A stretch of 64,000 nt of DNA from Delphinus delphis (GCF_949987515.2 NC_082697.1:22637730-22701729), one strand, 5' to 3'. Shown: positions 32,306-43,477, counted from the first letter of the stretch. The notes: a model not told the origin generated them from the letters alone. Program-made: numbers and translations.

Positions 32306-32307
32306 CA

Positions 32308-32515
32308 ACAAAGACAACAGCTGACATTGGCTGGCGCTTGCCACCCACAAGGCTCAGTGCTCCTACCAACTGGGCAAACGCGCAAAGCAACCCCATGAGG
32401 CCGGTGCCATCGTTCTCCCCATCTCACAGATGAGGAAACTGAGGCTCACAGAGAAGTGACCTGCCTGAGGTCTCAAACCCGGTAAGTGGCAGAGCTACGA
32501 TCTGAACCCAGGACA
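32308..32515 (-). repeat. MIR (near full length)
   Basis: ..acaacagctgacattggctgg.., ..ctcacagatgaggaaactgagg.., ..ggtaagtggcagagctacg. Confidence 0.88.
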
Positions 32516-32519
32516 ACTG

Positions 32520-33425
32520 GCCCCAGAGTCTACACCATGGTGACCACTGTGGTGTGCACTGGCCCTGGGATATGGCCACGAACAAATGACCCTGGCCCCA
32601 GTTTGCCTGCCAGCAGGGAAGAAACACCAAACACGCAAAAACACATACTTTTAAATTATGGCACATATGAGGAAGGAAAAGAATCAATGCTTCCAGAAGA
32701 CAACTGCAGGAGGACTTATTGCAGATCTCCCTGATGATTGCCCTTTGCCTCAATTTTCTCATCTATATAATGGAGGAGTGGGGCCAGCTGATCCCTGGAA
32801 ACGTTCCAGCTAGCACATCCCAGGAATCCAGCTTTCCTTCCTCTGGGCCTTGGTTTCCCCATCTATACAGTGGGCTGGAGGGAGAGCTGAGTCAGTGGCG
32901 ACCCCTTCAAACTCAGCTCCTGGGTTTCCCAAGGCCAAGTCACCCTGAGTTTCCTAGAGCCAGGTCTTCAGGTGTGCAACCGCCACCTGTTGCCATGGCA
33001 ACGCTAGAGCCTACGATGGGCATGCGGTGATGCTGGGACCTGGAAGTGGCGCCCTGGCTCCTTCCCTTCTAGGAAGGCGAGCCTCTGTATCCAGTGGACT
33101 CATTGAGCCAGGGGAAGGGGTGGACCCTTGGCTTTGCTGGCTCATCCAGAGCCCTGCTATCTCCATATGGTGAGGATGAGGGTCCCACCCCGCTGAAGAC
33201 GACCTGCCATCCAGGGCCCCAGCCACAGCTGAGAGCCATTTCGTTCTTCTCAGGGCCCGGTGGTCACTGGGCTCTATCCATGGTGCTGAAACCCCAGCAG
33301 CTCTCCTAAGACAGGGTTCCCTTTGGCAAACACTTCCAGGAGCTGACTCTGCTGGGGTTTGGGAATTCAAGAAGGAAGATTAGTACCTGGGGACAGGCAG
33401 GGAGCCATGGCCAGTCAGGCTCCAC
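32520..33425. other. Unique DNA with two short MIR tails
   Basis: MIR-like ..cctcaattttctcatctata.. (32750) and ..ggtttccccatctatacagtgg.. (32850). No exon support elsewhere. Confidence 0.4.
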
Positions 33426-33429
33426 ACTT

Positions 33430-33600
33430 CCCAGCAGTGTCATCTCAGGATGGCCCTTTGCCTCTCTGTGCCTCAGTTCCGTCAATGTAAACTGGGGACA
33501 ATAAGCATTCTGACCTCATGGGTCTGCAGTGAAGAGTGAACCACAGAAGTATGTGGTACATGGAGGGGCCCAATGAATGCTAGCTACCAATGTTAGATTG
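33430..33600 (+). repeat. MIR
   Basis: ..cctctctgtgcctcagttcc.., ..gtaaactggggacaataagc.., ..gggcccaatgaatgctagc. Confidence 0.82.
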
Positions 33601-33935
33601 TGTGCATGTTATTATTCGTGAGGCTAACTATGATTGGGTGCCTGTTGTGTGCCCGGTCTTCCAAGAATTTTACCTGCGTCTACTCACAGAAGTCCTGCAA
33701 AGTAAGTACTAAAATGAGGATAAGAATACAGACATTCTGGGACTTCCCTGGTGGCCTAGTGGTTAGGATTCCGGGCTTTCACTACCGTGGCCTGGGTTCT
33801 ATCTCCAGTCAGGGAACTGAGATCCCTGTAAGACACTCAGTGCAGCCAAAAAAACAAAAACAAGAAACATTCTGAAGCTCAGAGAGGTGAAGTTAGCTGC
33901 TCAAGATCACACAGCTAGTGAAGTGGAGAGCAGAG
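33600..33935 (-). repeat. MIR interrupted by CHR SINE 8
   Basis: ..tgcctgttgtgtgcccggtc.. before the SINE and ..gaagctcagagaggtgaag.., ..gatcacacagctagtgaagtg after it. Confidence 0.85.
33740..33866 (+). repeat. CHR SINE 8 (short form) inside a MIR
   Basis: Head gacttccctggtggcct, B-box-like ggttctatctcc, A-rich tail. Duplication acattctg at 33732-33739 and 33867-33874. The MIR reads through on both sides (33600-33731 and 33875-33935). Confidence 0.9.
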
Positions 33936-33939
33936 GTTC

Positions 33940-34440
33940 AGACCAATGGGCCTTTCAAATCACCAGATCTATCCCACTCCACTTCAGCTGTTCAGATGGG
34001 AAAACTGTGGACCAGAACCAGAGAGGGACCTGACTTACCACAAGTCCCCAGAAAACCCAGGGTCCCATCTCCCAGTGCAGATCTCTTCTCACTGCTCCAA
34101 ACCAAGTTCCCCGTGGCAAGGTGAACAGGACTCCCCCATGCCCACAGCAGCCAGAACTGCTGTCAGGCAGCTCCCTCCAAGGTGATCCCTTTGTTCTGCT
34201 GGAGGGTCCTCTGCTAAAAGCAGAGACATGAAGTGGCCCAGAGACAACATGTGTCAGCTGCAGCCATGGGCCAGCGGCCACTCACTGCCCGCCAGTGCCC
34301 TTGCCAGCAGGCATCTAAGTGCCAGGAAGAGGGCGGGCCAGGGCAGCACTGCTGGGGCCCCTCCAGCTCTGGCCTGGTTTTCCAGCAAAGAGGAGGTCCA
34401 GACATGCACCCAAGCTGCTCCCGTCCCCAATTCCCTGCTG
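33940..34440. other. No recognised feature
   Basis: GC-rich unique DNA, frames on both strands without domains. Confidence 0.4.
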
Positions 34441-34446
34441 AGTGTA

Positions 34447-34493
34447 GTGTGTGCGCACGCACATATGCACGTGCACGCACATATGCACATGCA
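34447..34493. repeat. Alternating purine-pyrimidine tract
   Basis: 47 bases of unbroken R-Y alternation (gtgtgtgcgcacgc..). It contains two copies of gcacgcacatatgcac 18 bases apart (34455-34470, 34473-34488). Such tracts can adopt Z-DNA. Confidence 0.85.
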
Positions 34494-34611
34494 GCTATAG
34501 TTCAAATCCACCCAACAGAGGGCTCCCGGTAGCCTCAAAACCCCAATTGTTTTCCTTTAAGGAGGCCCGGCCTTGACCGCTGGTGGGGCATAAGGGGCAG
34601 GGGAGGCATTA

Positions 34612-34715
34612 AAGAGTGGGGGGACCCAGAAACCTGGCTTCCTGTCCCAGCTCTGCTCCTTCCAAGCTGGGTGACCTTGAGCAAGTCAAAAAGTTGTCTG
34701 ATGTGGTACTGCCTG
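34612..34715 (+). repeat. MIR fragment
   Basis: ..acccagaaacctggcttcc.., ..aagctgggtgaccttgagc. Confidence 0.65.
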
Positions 34716-34989
34716 TACAAAAGGGGGGTCCTTGGCCCTCGAGTAGGGCATCAAGGGGATCATGGATTGGAATGGGTTTTGAGACATTAGAATTGGTTGC
34801 TGCCCACACAGTGGTGAGAGGCTTAAAGGAGAATCCCAGGGATAAATCCCAGGTCCACGGCTGGGTCCTCCTTGGTCGCCTTTGCCCCAGGGTCGGCAGC
34901 AGCCACCATCCCAGGCTCCCCATTTCCCCGTGGGCCCCTCCAATTCACTTTTCACATAGAGGCAGGAGGGGTCTTTGGAAAATGTAAAG

Positions 34990-35350
34990 CAGAGCTGTTC
35001 ACATACCTCCAGAGCCTTCCCAGTGCACTTAGGAGGAGGCCCGAACGCCTGGCTGGGACTTGGAAGACCTCTCGGGGGTCTAACCAGCTCCCGCTCTTCT
35101 CACCAGCATCACTAACCCTGCCCCTCCCCCTCAGCCCCCGTGGCCACCCTGCCCTACTCGCTCTTCCCTGAACGCACCAGCCCGTCTCACCTCCGAGCTC
35201 ATACCTGTGCTGGTCCCCTCACTCGGCGCACTCTCTTCCTACCTTCACACAACTGGCTCCCTCTCATCCCACAGGGCTTAGCCAAAAGGTCACCTCCTCT
35301 GAGCGGCCTTCCCTGACGTCTAAAGTACCTCCCAGCACCGCACACCAGCT
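34990..35350 (+). repeat. L2 fragment
   Basis: ..catacctccagagccttcc.., ..gcacttaggaggaggccc.., ..tcacctcctctgagcggcc.., ..ttccctgacg. Confidence 0.7.
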
Positions 35351-35464
35351 CTGGCTTTTGGTTTCTGCTGCCAGTTAGAGGGAGAAGCCTCTTTGCTGGC
35401 AAATGACAAGGGTACAAAATGGGTGTGCCAGGCAGCTTGGGGCATACAAGTGGCAGAGTAACAA

Positions 35465-35575
35465 GTCCTGACATTGAGGAATCCCTCTGCTGAGTGGCCC
35501 TGGGCATGTCACCTGCCCTCTGTGGGCCTCAGTTTCCCCACCAGTACCATGGGTCAGAGGAGTCAGTCTCTGAGC
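35465..35575 (+). repeat. MIR fragment
   Basis: ..ggccctgggcatgtcacc.., ..ggcctcagtttccccacc. Confidence 0.7.
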
Positions 35576-35664
35576 CCCTTCTAGTTGGCTGTGGTTGCCT
35601 CCATCCAGGCCCCACCCTGCTTAACCCATTTTTCTGAGGCTTCTCTGAGCTCAGACAGTTGCTT

Positions 35665-35830
35665 CCTGAGGGGCCCAAACCCATAAATCACAGATAATTC
35701 CCCAAGTGCGGCGGCTGCCGGCGCCCGGGCATCTCATGGCCATTACTCAACACCGGCGGGACTGAGGCTATTGCCAGGCGACTTTGGCCTTCAAGGTTAG
35801 GGTGCTTGCCAATCTAAGACTTTAGCCCCT
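35665..35830. promoter_or_regulatory. Possible regulatory element, CpG patch
   Basis: Non-repeat sequence with local CpGs (gtgcggcggctgccggcgcc), ccataaatcacagataa and ggccattactcaacaccgg. It differs from its surroundings. Low support; could simply be unique GC-rich DNA. Confidence 0.2.
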
Positions 35831-35899
35831 AACAGACTCCCCTTGTCCTGACAGGTCCCCCGCCCAGCCGCACCCACGTGCCCACCCTGTTGACCCTTC

Positions 35900-36090
35900 A
35901 GTCAACAAGTGCTCCCATTACTCCCTCTGGAGGCAGCCCCTCAGCTTCCCAGGTCCTCACAGTGTGCGAAGGCTGGAGCCATCCTGCACCTGCCATTTAT
36001 CAAAAAGGAGTCTGAGGCCCAGAGAGGAGGAGTGACTTGCCCAAGGTCACACAGCAAGTGTGTGGCGGCCCCTGGCTATAAAACTTCTGT
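35900..36090 (-). repeat. MIR fragment
   Basis: ..tctgaggcccagagaggagg.., ..cccaaggtcacacagcaagtg. Confidence 0.75.
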
Positions 36091-36094
36091 TTTT

Positions 36095-36630
36095 GCCCCT
36101 TTCACCAGGGAGACCCCAGCCCAGGGAGAAGGCATGCAGGGCCACCGCCCAGCTCCATTCAACCCTGGGAAGACCCCAACTGGCTGTTGTGCCTGTGTTC
36201 ACAGCCCCCTCTCCAACCTCAGGGGTCTGCTCCAGCTGCCAGGGGCTCCTGGGAAATTAAACCTCTTGTCCCGACATCCGGATCCAACAGGCTGCCTCCG
36301 TTCCCACTCTTCAATCTGCTTAAAGTAATGAGGAGAAAGCCTAATGAGGTGTTTCCGGGGAGCTGAGCCTGTACTGCCAGGAGGCAGGAAGCAGGGAAAC
36401 TGTCGTGGTGCCCACTGGGTGCTGAGGACGATGCCCCAGTAGCATCCGAAAACACTGGGAGGTGGAAGCTGGGGTGACAGGCTGGCTCTTCCCTCAAAGT
36501 CTGGGTGGCCCTGGGAGAAGCCTGTCTTCCCGTCCATTCACCCAGCCAATATCTATCAAGCACCTACTGTGTGCATTAGAGCAGAGGGAGTGACGGGGGA
36601 GAGCCCAGTGGCCTATATGGAAGTGCAGGC
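36095..36630. other. No recognised feature
   Basis: Unique DNA; frames of 112-139 codons on both strands without domains. Confidence 0.4.
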
Positions 36631-36634
36631 TCTG

Positions 36635-36815
36635 GGCAGACTGCCCAAGACCAAATCCTGCCTCCTTCCTGCAGGAGCATTCCTCATCTCTAAAACAGGA
36701 GCGATGGACACTGTGCCTCTCTCAAAGGGTTACTGAGGGATCAAGGCCTCTGGAGGGGTTTGCACTGTGCCTGGCATGGAGTACTTGCTCAGTAAATGCC
36801 GGGTATTTCTATTGT
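36635..36815 (+). repeat. MIR
   Basis: ..ctaaaacaggagcgatggac.., ..gtgcctggcatggagtac.., ..gctcagtaaatgcc. Confidence 0.8.
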
Positions 36816-36829
36816 CATTGTTGTTTTAC

Positions 36830-37145
36830 AGCAGGTGCTGGGTTAGAGCCCTGAACGGGATGGATGTGGACTTGGAGCTCACAGAGCTTACCTTTCAGCA
36901 AAGGGGAGAGACAAAACTGGTAAAAAAAAAAACCTGTTATAAATCGTGATAAGTGTCCCAAAGGCATGGGACAGAGAAAACCAGGGGGCCAAGACAAGGT
37001 TACAGAGGGCCCCTCTGAAAAGGACAGCAAGCTGAGAATCTTGATGGATAAGAAGGAACAGGGAAGGGTTTCAGGGACAGGAAAGCGCCAGGCAAGAGCC
37101 CTGGGGCAGGGAGCAGCTCGGTGCAGCGTTCAAGGACCTGAAAAG
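36830..37145 (-). repeat. L2, antisense
   Basis: ..tggagctcacagagcttacc.., ..tcgtgataagtgtcccaaagg.., ..aagagccctggggcagg. Confidence 0.65.
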
Positions 37146-38100
37146 AGGGCTGTGTAGGCAGCCTCTACGCAAAGAGGGTGACGGAAATGCCCCAGGTTCT
37201 CCTAGGAACTACCAAGGAGCAGACGAATTGCTCCAGGAGGAGCCTGGGGGAGCAGTGGGAGGAGCTTGGGGAGGTCTGGCTCGAACTGCTCTCATGTGAC
37301 CTTGACCAGTCCCCTTCCCCTTCACCCCCTGGGGCTGACTCAAAGCGGGGAGGGGTGCCTGACTCACTACTTGGGTGGCAGCTAATACTGCTACCCCCTC
37401 CACCCACTGAATCGCAGCCCCTGCATCAAAGCACTTTGGCTCCTGACCCCCTCACCCATCTAGCCTCCTGACCGCCCCGAGGGGCCAGACCTAGCCGCGA
37501 GGACCGCCTGGGGTCTCACGGGAGGCTGGAGGGGGGCGCTGTCTGGGAAGCAGCTTCTCCTCTCTCTTCTCACTTTTCTCAGCCCTGCCCCCTGGGGACT
37601 CACAGTCAGGGGCCCGGGTGGGTGTGGCCACAGGGACCGAAGTGCCTCAAGACCAGCGGAAACCCCTGGGTGCACTCAGGGGTGCACTCAGCTGGGTGCA
37701 CGTGTCCAAGGCACTGGGCCTGGGGCTGGTGACGTAGGGAGCCCTGGCTTCCTCCCTGAGCTCCCCCACCGCCCCCACGTGCCCCACGGAGCGTGAGTCA
37801 CTGAAGTGAAGCCGGCCACATGCAGGCGAGTCACAAGATGGGGCCTAGCCCTCAGCGTGTGTGCGGGTGTCCCAGGGACACCCCTCTCCCGTATCATCCC
37901 CACTTCCTGAACAGCTGGGATTTCCTGAGAGAGGGAGGGTGTGCAGGGACTGGCGGGCGGCCAGAAGGGAGGAGCTGACCCTGGGGACTGGGGGGCCCGC
38001 ACCCCTACTTGGGGCTCCATTTCCAGAAGGTGAGGGGGTTGGGATCTTAGGCCTCCCTCTACCACAGAGAGGAGGCACCACCCCCCACCTTCCCCTCCCC
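37145..38100. other. No gene recognised; small tandem repeat
   Basis: Two abutting copies of gggtgcactcag (37668-37679, 37680-37691) and a partial third. Otherwise GC-rich unique DNA. Confidence 0.4.
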
Positions 38101-38104
38101 TGAG

Positions 38105-38152
38105 TGATTAGCATATTCATGAGGGTTGGCATGAACATGAATATGCTAATCA
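38105..38152. promoter_or_regulatory. Perfect 17-bp inverted repeat with POU/homeodomain-like half sites
   Basis: tgattagcatattcatg (38105-38121) and its exact reverse complement catgaatatgctaatca (38136-38152) around a 14-base loop. Each arm holds a gattagcat / atgctaat core and a tattcat / atgaata half site, the spacing seen in POU-factor sites. It is AT-rich in a GC-rich stretch, is not part of a repeat that I recognise, and neither flank extends the pairing. Confidence 0.55.
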
Positions 38153-38199
38153 GACACCACTGGCTACTCCCGGTTCCTTGCCTTCCCTGCTCCTGCCTC

Positions 38200-38590
38200 C
38201 AGCTCTTCTGTGGCCACAGGCTTCCCCCTCAGCCTCATCCTTCTCGCTCACTCCCCTGGCTCACCGCGCGCCAGCCTCGCAGGCTTTTCCCGGGTTCGAA
38301 CTTGGCCTGCTTGCTCCTGCCTCAGCACCTTTGACATACTGTTCCCCCTGCCCTTCCCTCCGTCTCCACGTGGGTAGTTGTCACTCATCAGAGCTTAGCT
38401 CGACTTCCCAACCCCCGACTAGGTTGGGACCCTCCACTTTATCGCACAGTTGCATTTATTTATTTTTGTGGTAACTGGATGACTGTCTCCCCCACTGGAC
38501 GGGCTCCCTGAGGGCAGAGGCCAGTCTGCACAGGGCCTTGCACACAGGTGGTGCTCGATACATGTTGACTAAATTGGTGATTTTTACTAT
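38200..38590 (+). repeat. L2 3' end
   Basis: ..cttgctcctgcctcagcacc.., ..ttgacatactgttccccctgc.., ..ggctccctgagggcagagg.., ..acaggtggtgctcgatac. Confidence 0.8.
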
Positions 38591-39525
38591 TGTTCCAGCA
38601 GACTCCAGATGGGCCTCCCTGCCTCCCCCTTGCACTCGTGGCTGATTCTCCGCCAGCACCCAGCTCTGAGCAGACAGTGCTTCCCACTGCACACACAGTC
38701 TAAGAAGTGGACGCCTCAATCCTCTGACCCCCCCGCTTCCTGGACAGCTGAGGCCCCTGAGGCTCAGAGGCGTAAGCCACCGGCCTACACGATGCGGGCT
38801 GCGGAGCCCAGGGCAGGAACTCAGGCCTGCCAGACCCCCAGTTCCTGGGCGGAGTAAGGGCCTCTGGGTGCCACACGGCGTCACCAGCTCCCCTCACGCC
38901 TGAGCCCAGGTGGAAGGCAACACCAGCCTGGGCCTTCTTCCCCTGGGAGAGGCGCAGAGGGTAGAGGAGTGGGCCCACCTGTGGGCCCTCACGGGACACA
39001 GTGGGGAAGGGAAGGCTGGGCTTAAAACACCCCTGCGTGGAAGCTCCTCCTTCAGAGGGGAGGGGTTATCACTACAACTCCTACCTCTGCTGCCGCAACC
39101 AACCCTTAGGATCCCAGAGCCGGGAAATGCCAGAGGAGCCCAAACCCCACCCTCCAGCTCCCAGTAGCCCCGAAACAGAAGGGGCTGCTGACCCACCTTC
39201 CCCTCAGGCGTCTCTGTTCACGGCTGAAAGGCTCAAGCCTCCCCTCTACCTGGACTTCCCTCCCCTCCTTCCTCAACTGCTAGGGGATGCCTGATCATCC
39301 TTCAAGACCCACATCTGGACTTTCTCGGAGCCCACCCCTAGCAGTCCCAGCGGCCTCCACTGCACTTACAGCTGCCCTCTGATCCCTTCCCACAGCATGG
39401 CGCTGGACCCAATAATGTCACTTGAATGAATTCTTGGGTGACTGGGCAGTAACTCCTAAAACACTCCATGGGTTCTCGCTTTGCCCTCAGGCCTGGAACA
39501 TGTCTGACCTCCCATGGGCGTCTGA
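38590..39525. other. No gene recognised; MIR piece about 38745-38830
   Basis: Many 80-140-codon frames on both strands, typical of this GC content, none with a domain. Confidence 0.4.
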
Positions 39526-39529
39526 ATAA

Positions 39530-39665
39530 TGTGGGGCTTGAATCTGGGCCCTGTCCATTGGGCAAGTAACTTAACCTTTCTGGGCCTTACTTTCTAATTT
39601 GCAAAATGGGTTTAGTCATCCTGATTGAGAATGTGGGAAACGCTGTAGCTACTGAGTCTTACCCA
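39530..39665 (+). repeat. MIR
   Basis: ..gggcttgaatctgggccc.., ..aacttaacctttctgggcc.., ..tttgcaaaatgggttta. Confidence 0.78.
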
Positions 39666-40110
39666 CCTCCTCTCCCCCATGTTCCCAGCTCCCCTTTTTT
39701 ACCCCCAAGTCCAAAAGCTTCCAATGGATTAGCTGTTAAGGGGAGGCAGGGGTGTGGGCACAGCAGGGAGAGGGCAGAGACAGAGACTAGGTGCTGGTGG
39801 GGTGTCTGTGTGGGGTCTGCCGGGCTCCAGCAGCCCCAGAAGGTCCAGCAGGTAGGAGCAAAGCTGGACCGTTGTCCACTCTGGTTGGATTCAGGGCCAC
39901 AGTGAGGTCAGGGCACATGGAGGGAGCAAAGGAAACCAGTGCAGGGAGGAGATGCTGATGGTGCAGCCTCCTCTGGGGCACAGCTGGGCCTTCCAGTTCC
40001 CCTGCCCCTGGGATTGCGAACCCCAATGCCTCCCCCCCACCCCAGTCCCACTCACATGGAGAGTCTGCAAACCAGGAAAGTCACTCAGCCACAAACCTAT
40101 TGGTACTGTA
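39665..40110. other. No recognised feature
   Basis: Unique GC-rich DNA. Confidence 0.4.
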
Positions 40111-40114
40111 TGCC

Positions 40115-40420
40115 AGCCACCATTCTGGGGATTGGAGATAAGACATGAGCAAAATGAACGTGGCTAGTGACCTTGAAGTCCACTGGGAGAGATGGAAATT
40201 AAACAAACAACTGTATAATATTTCAGGGTGTGACCTCTGTCATGAGGCAAAATAAAGCAGGATAAAAGATGGAACAGGGCTCCTTGAGGAGGTGACATTT
40301 GAACTCAGGACTGAATGAAGTGAGGGGGGAAGCTCTGCAGGTATCTTGCGGGCAGAAAGTTCCAGGCAGAAGGAACAGCAAGTGCAAGGGCCCTGGGGCA
40401 GAAATTTGATTTTGATGCAG
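40115..40420 (-). repeat. L2, antisense
   Basis: ..ccttgaagtccactgggag.., ..ccttgaggaggtgacatttg.., ..gttccaggcagaaggaacagc.., ..caagtgcaagggccctggg. Confidence 0.85.
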
Positions 40421-40469
40421 TTGCCAACATTGGTCGAGGGAGTGAGCACCAGATGGAGCATAACAGTTG

Positions 40470-40590
40470 TCAACTGGGTGACCTTGGTGGTGAAAAACTT
40501 CAGCTCTGTAGCTTCTGTCTCCTTATCCATCAAATGAGCACAGAAAGATGTCTTGGGTGGTTACAAGGATGAAAATGGAGGAAGTCGGTG
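40470..40590 (+). repeat. MIR fragment cut by the assembly gap
   Basis: ..tgtcaactgggtgaccttgg.., ..ctgtctccttatccatcaaatg.., ..ggttacaaggatgaaaatg. Confidence 0.7.
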
Positions 40591-40601
40591 GAGGAAGTAC
40601 C

Positions 40602-40801
40602 NNNNNNNNNNNNNNNNNNNNNNNNNNNNNNNNNNNNNNNNNNNNNNNNNNNNNNNNNNNNNNNNNNNNNNNNNNNNNNNNNNNNNNNNNNNNNNNNNNN
40701 NNNNNNNNNNNNNNNNNNNNNNNNNNNNNNNNNNNNNNNNNNNNNNNNNNNNNNNNNNNNNNNNNNNNNNNNNNNNNNNNNNNNNNNNNNNNNNNNNNNN
40801 N
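40602..40801. other. Assembly gap (200 N)
   Basis: Exactly 200 undetermined bases. Frames crossing it are meaningless. Its true size is unknown. Confidence 0.99.
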
Positions 40802-41385
40802 CCCCACAGTGGCTGCTGCCATGGTCTCAATGGCAGGGCCTCCTGCCTTAGTATTCCTGTGGAAGGGACCCCAGACCCCAGCGCAGAAGCCCCCAGCTCT
40901 GTAAGGCAGGGAGCAAGTACTCAGCAAGGCCTCCTCCCACCCACCCCAGGGGCTTGGGCACCAGCTCCAACCTGTAGCTTTAATTAAAAGGCTTTTTCAA
41001 ACCATTAGCAGCAATAATAATAAAACCCCAAATAGGAACAATAAAACAGTACGACAGTCAGAGAATTAAAATGGGCACCTGGCTTTCTGCCACCCCCAGG
41101 GGGCAATTTGGGGCGCAGGCGGGAGGCACAATTTTCACCTCCAATAGACATGTCAGTTCCAGACACAGGCTGGGATGGGATGGATTCAGAGAAAGGGACC
41201 ACCCTGTGTCAGGGACTCAGCTGCCCCCGGGCCACTTTGGGGACCCTCACAAGGAGGGCTTCAGCTGCGTGTCCCAGCCCCCGTCTTGGGAGTCAGTGTC
41301 CCCCTCCTGTCCCCCTACACAGCCCAACACAAAGCCAACAGGCCCTGCCACTAAAATCTAATTGGCCCCTCACCTCCACATCCAC
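40802..41385. other. No recognised feature
   Basis: Includes an AT-rich patch at 40970-41070 (..aattaaaaggctttttcaaac..) without a family name. Confidence 0.4.
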
Positions 41386-41389
41386 AGCC

Positions 41390-41940
41390 CCTGTCCTGAT
41401 TTGGTCCACTTTTATCTCCCCCGAGAAACACACCAGCCTCCTACCAGGGGTCTCCATGTTCATCTGGGTCCCTGCAACTAAGCTCAAGCCAAATGCTGCC
41501 TCTACTGTCATCCCCTCAGATCTCGCCAGTGGCACCCTACCTCCTCTGGCACCCCCGCCCCTGCCCTCAGGGACACCCCCCTCTCATCTGTCCCTGAGTG
41601 AGCCCAGACTTTCTCCACCGCAGGGCCTTTGCACAGTCCACGTGGGAGACCCTGCAGCCCATACCTCCCTGACAGGCTCCCTCACCTGGTAGAGCTCAGC
41701 CTCAACACCACCTCCTGAAAGCCTCTGATACTTGCCCCCCTCCCCAGACCCCTCCCATCATTCTTTCCAATGCTGGAGCATTTCTGTCAATTTCTTGACT
41801 GCCTACGCTCCGCCTCACAGGTGAGATCCCTGTGAGGGTACGGACTGGGTCCGGCTTGTTGGCAGCTTTGCCCCCGTGCCTCGCACTGTGCCTGGCACAC
41901 AGTAAGTGCTCAATCAATGCTTCCTGAACGATCCAGCAAC
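41390..41940 (+). repeat. L2 3' part
   Basis: ..gcagggcctttgcacagtcc.., ..acctcctgaaagcctctg.., ..gcctggcacacagtaagtgc.., ..caatcaatgcttcctgaacg. Confidence 0.8.
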
Positions 41941-42165
41941 CACGACCTCCCTGCTGTCTACTGAGCCCTGCCCTCCCTCCCTCCCTGCAGTCCAAGGAGC
42001 CACTGCTCCCCAAATATCTGGTCATCCTTGTGGGTAGCTGGGGGCGGTGGTTTTCTAGCCTCCCTGGGTTTCTTGCTCCTGAGGCCTCTACAGGTGGTTC
42101 CATGAGACTTCCAAGCCTTTGCTTTCACTCTGTAATGGCAGGGACCAGGGAAAATGGTCTCCAAG

Positions 42166-42209
42166 ATTTCGGATCTAGGTTTTCACCCATTTCGGATCTA
42201 GGTTTTCAC
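42166..42209 (+). repeat. Short perfect tandem duplication (21-base unit)
   Basis: Unit beginning atttcggatctagg at 42166-42186 is repeated without a mismatch at 42189-42209, separated by cc. A recent local duplication. Confidence 0.95.
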
Positions 42210-42229
42210 TGGCCACCCCGGTGCCAGCA

Positions 42230-42725
42230 CTGAGCTGGGTACACAGGGTCCAGGGCCTGGGACCCACCCTTGGGGGGCTTACAGGCCAGCAGGGGTGATC
42301 AAGCCAGAAAGATCTGTGTTACAAAGTGCCATGGTGTGATAACGCAGGGCAGAGCGGGGAGTGGTTTGGGGGCTGGGTCACGTAGCCACACGTTCATTTG
42401 GATCCTCACCCCACTACTCACTTGCTGTGTGACTTTGGGCAAGTGACCTCACCTCTCTGAGCCTTAAGTTTCCTCATGAACATGTGGGACCACTGCATGA
42501 GGAATCAAAGCCACAGCCTGGGTAAAGAACAGAGCACAGAGCCTAAAGCACTGTTCGTGCACTGGTGGGGGCTGCTGGTGAGGGAAGATGAACAAGGGGC
42601 TCTGAGAGAGGCAGGTGTGACTGCCTGAAGGAATCAGGGAAGGCTTCAGAGAGGAGGTGACATGGGAAATGTCTTGAAAAATGAACAGGAGTTCGTGAGG
42701 CCTGAGGGGAAAGCACATGCAAAGG
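42230..42725 (-). repeat. L2, antisense, interrupted by a plus-strand MIR
   Basis: L2: ..gcactgagctgggtacacagg.. (42230-42365) and ..atcagggaaggcttcagagag..gaggtgacatggg.. (42600-42720). MIR between: ..gctgtgtgactttgggcaag.. (42375-42500). Confidence 0.75.
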
Positions 42726-42864
42726 GTGGAGTGAAGAGGGAGTGTCAGGGAGCAGACCCTCATTTGTAGCCCCAGCACTAGAGAAGCCTGACTATGAAAG
42801 CCTGGGCTGCCACGTCCAGAAGGGGTGGCCCTCCCCCCAAAGGACATCCGCCTACAGAGTTGGG

Positions 42865-42965
42865 TTGTTTGTTTTTTGCTTTTAGTGTTTTTTAAAAAAA
42901 CTCCTTTATTAACTTCTTATGAAAACTTTCAAACATACACGAAGGCAGGGAGAAGAGCCACATTT
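42865..42965 (-). mobile_element. Short old L1-like fragment
   Basis: The stretch ..cctttattaacttcttatg.. followed by ..actttcaaacatacacgaagg.. resembles the antisense end of an old L1. It is short, so support is weak. Confidence 0.35.
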
Positions 42966-42969
42966 ATGT

Positions 42970-43475
42970 GGTGTATTTTAAGCTGGGTGAGTAGGTAACC
43001 CTGGCATGCGGGGCCCCCTCGCACTCTGACCTCTGCTTTCTGTCACTCTAAAGAGAGACCAGATGGCCTTGGAGAGAGGACAGAGGACTCTACTCAGCCA
43101 GCAGCTCTCATGCCCTCCCAACTCCTAGAACCAACCAGGCAAAGTCTGAACCAACCATGTTCAGACGTCAGAGCTGGAGGTAGCAGTTCTCTTTTACCAA
43201 CTCTGGTGAAAAAGGAAAAAGAAAGAAAGTCTTTTCCCAGCCAGACTACGTTTCCTGCATCTGAGAGGGTGAGAATTTGCTCTTGGAAGGAAAGAAAAGA
43301 GTCTCCTGTCTGGAGCTTCCTCTTTGAACCTCCATGAATATACATGGCGGCAGGCAGAAGGCTCTTTGAGATGCTAACAGGATACCTTACTTTGGGAAAT
43401 TGGGGTCATTGGCTTTGAGGGGACCTCGAATGGTGCGGGGGGAGCTAGGATGAGATAGCAGGTGCTGGAGAGACT
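42970..43475. other. No recognised feature
   Basis: Unique DNA. Confidence 0.4.
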
Positions 43476-43477
43476 GG

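Noticed and set aside
40523..40987. Frames spanning the N run
   Set aside because: They are artefacts of undetermined bases.
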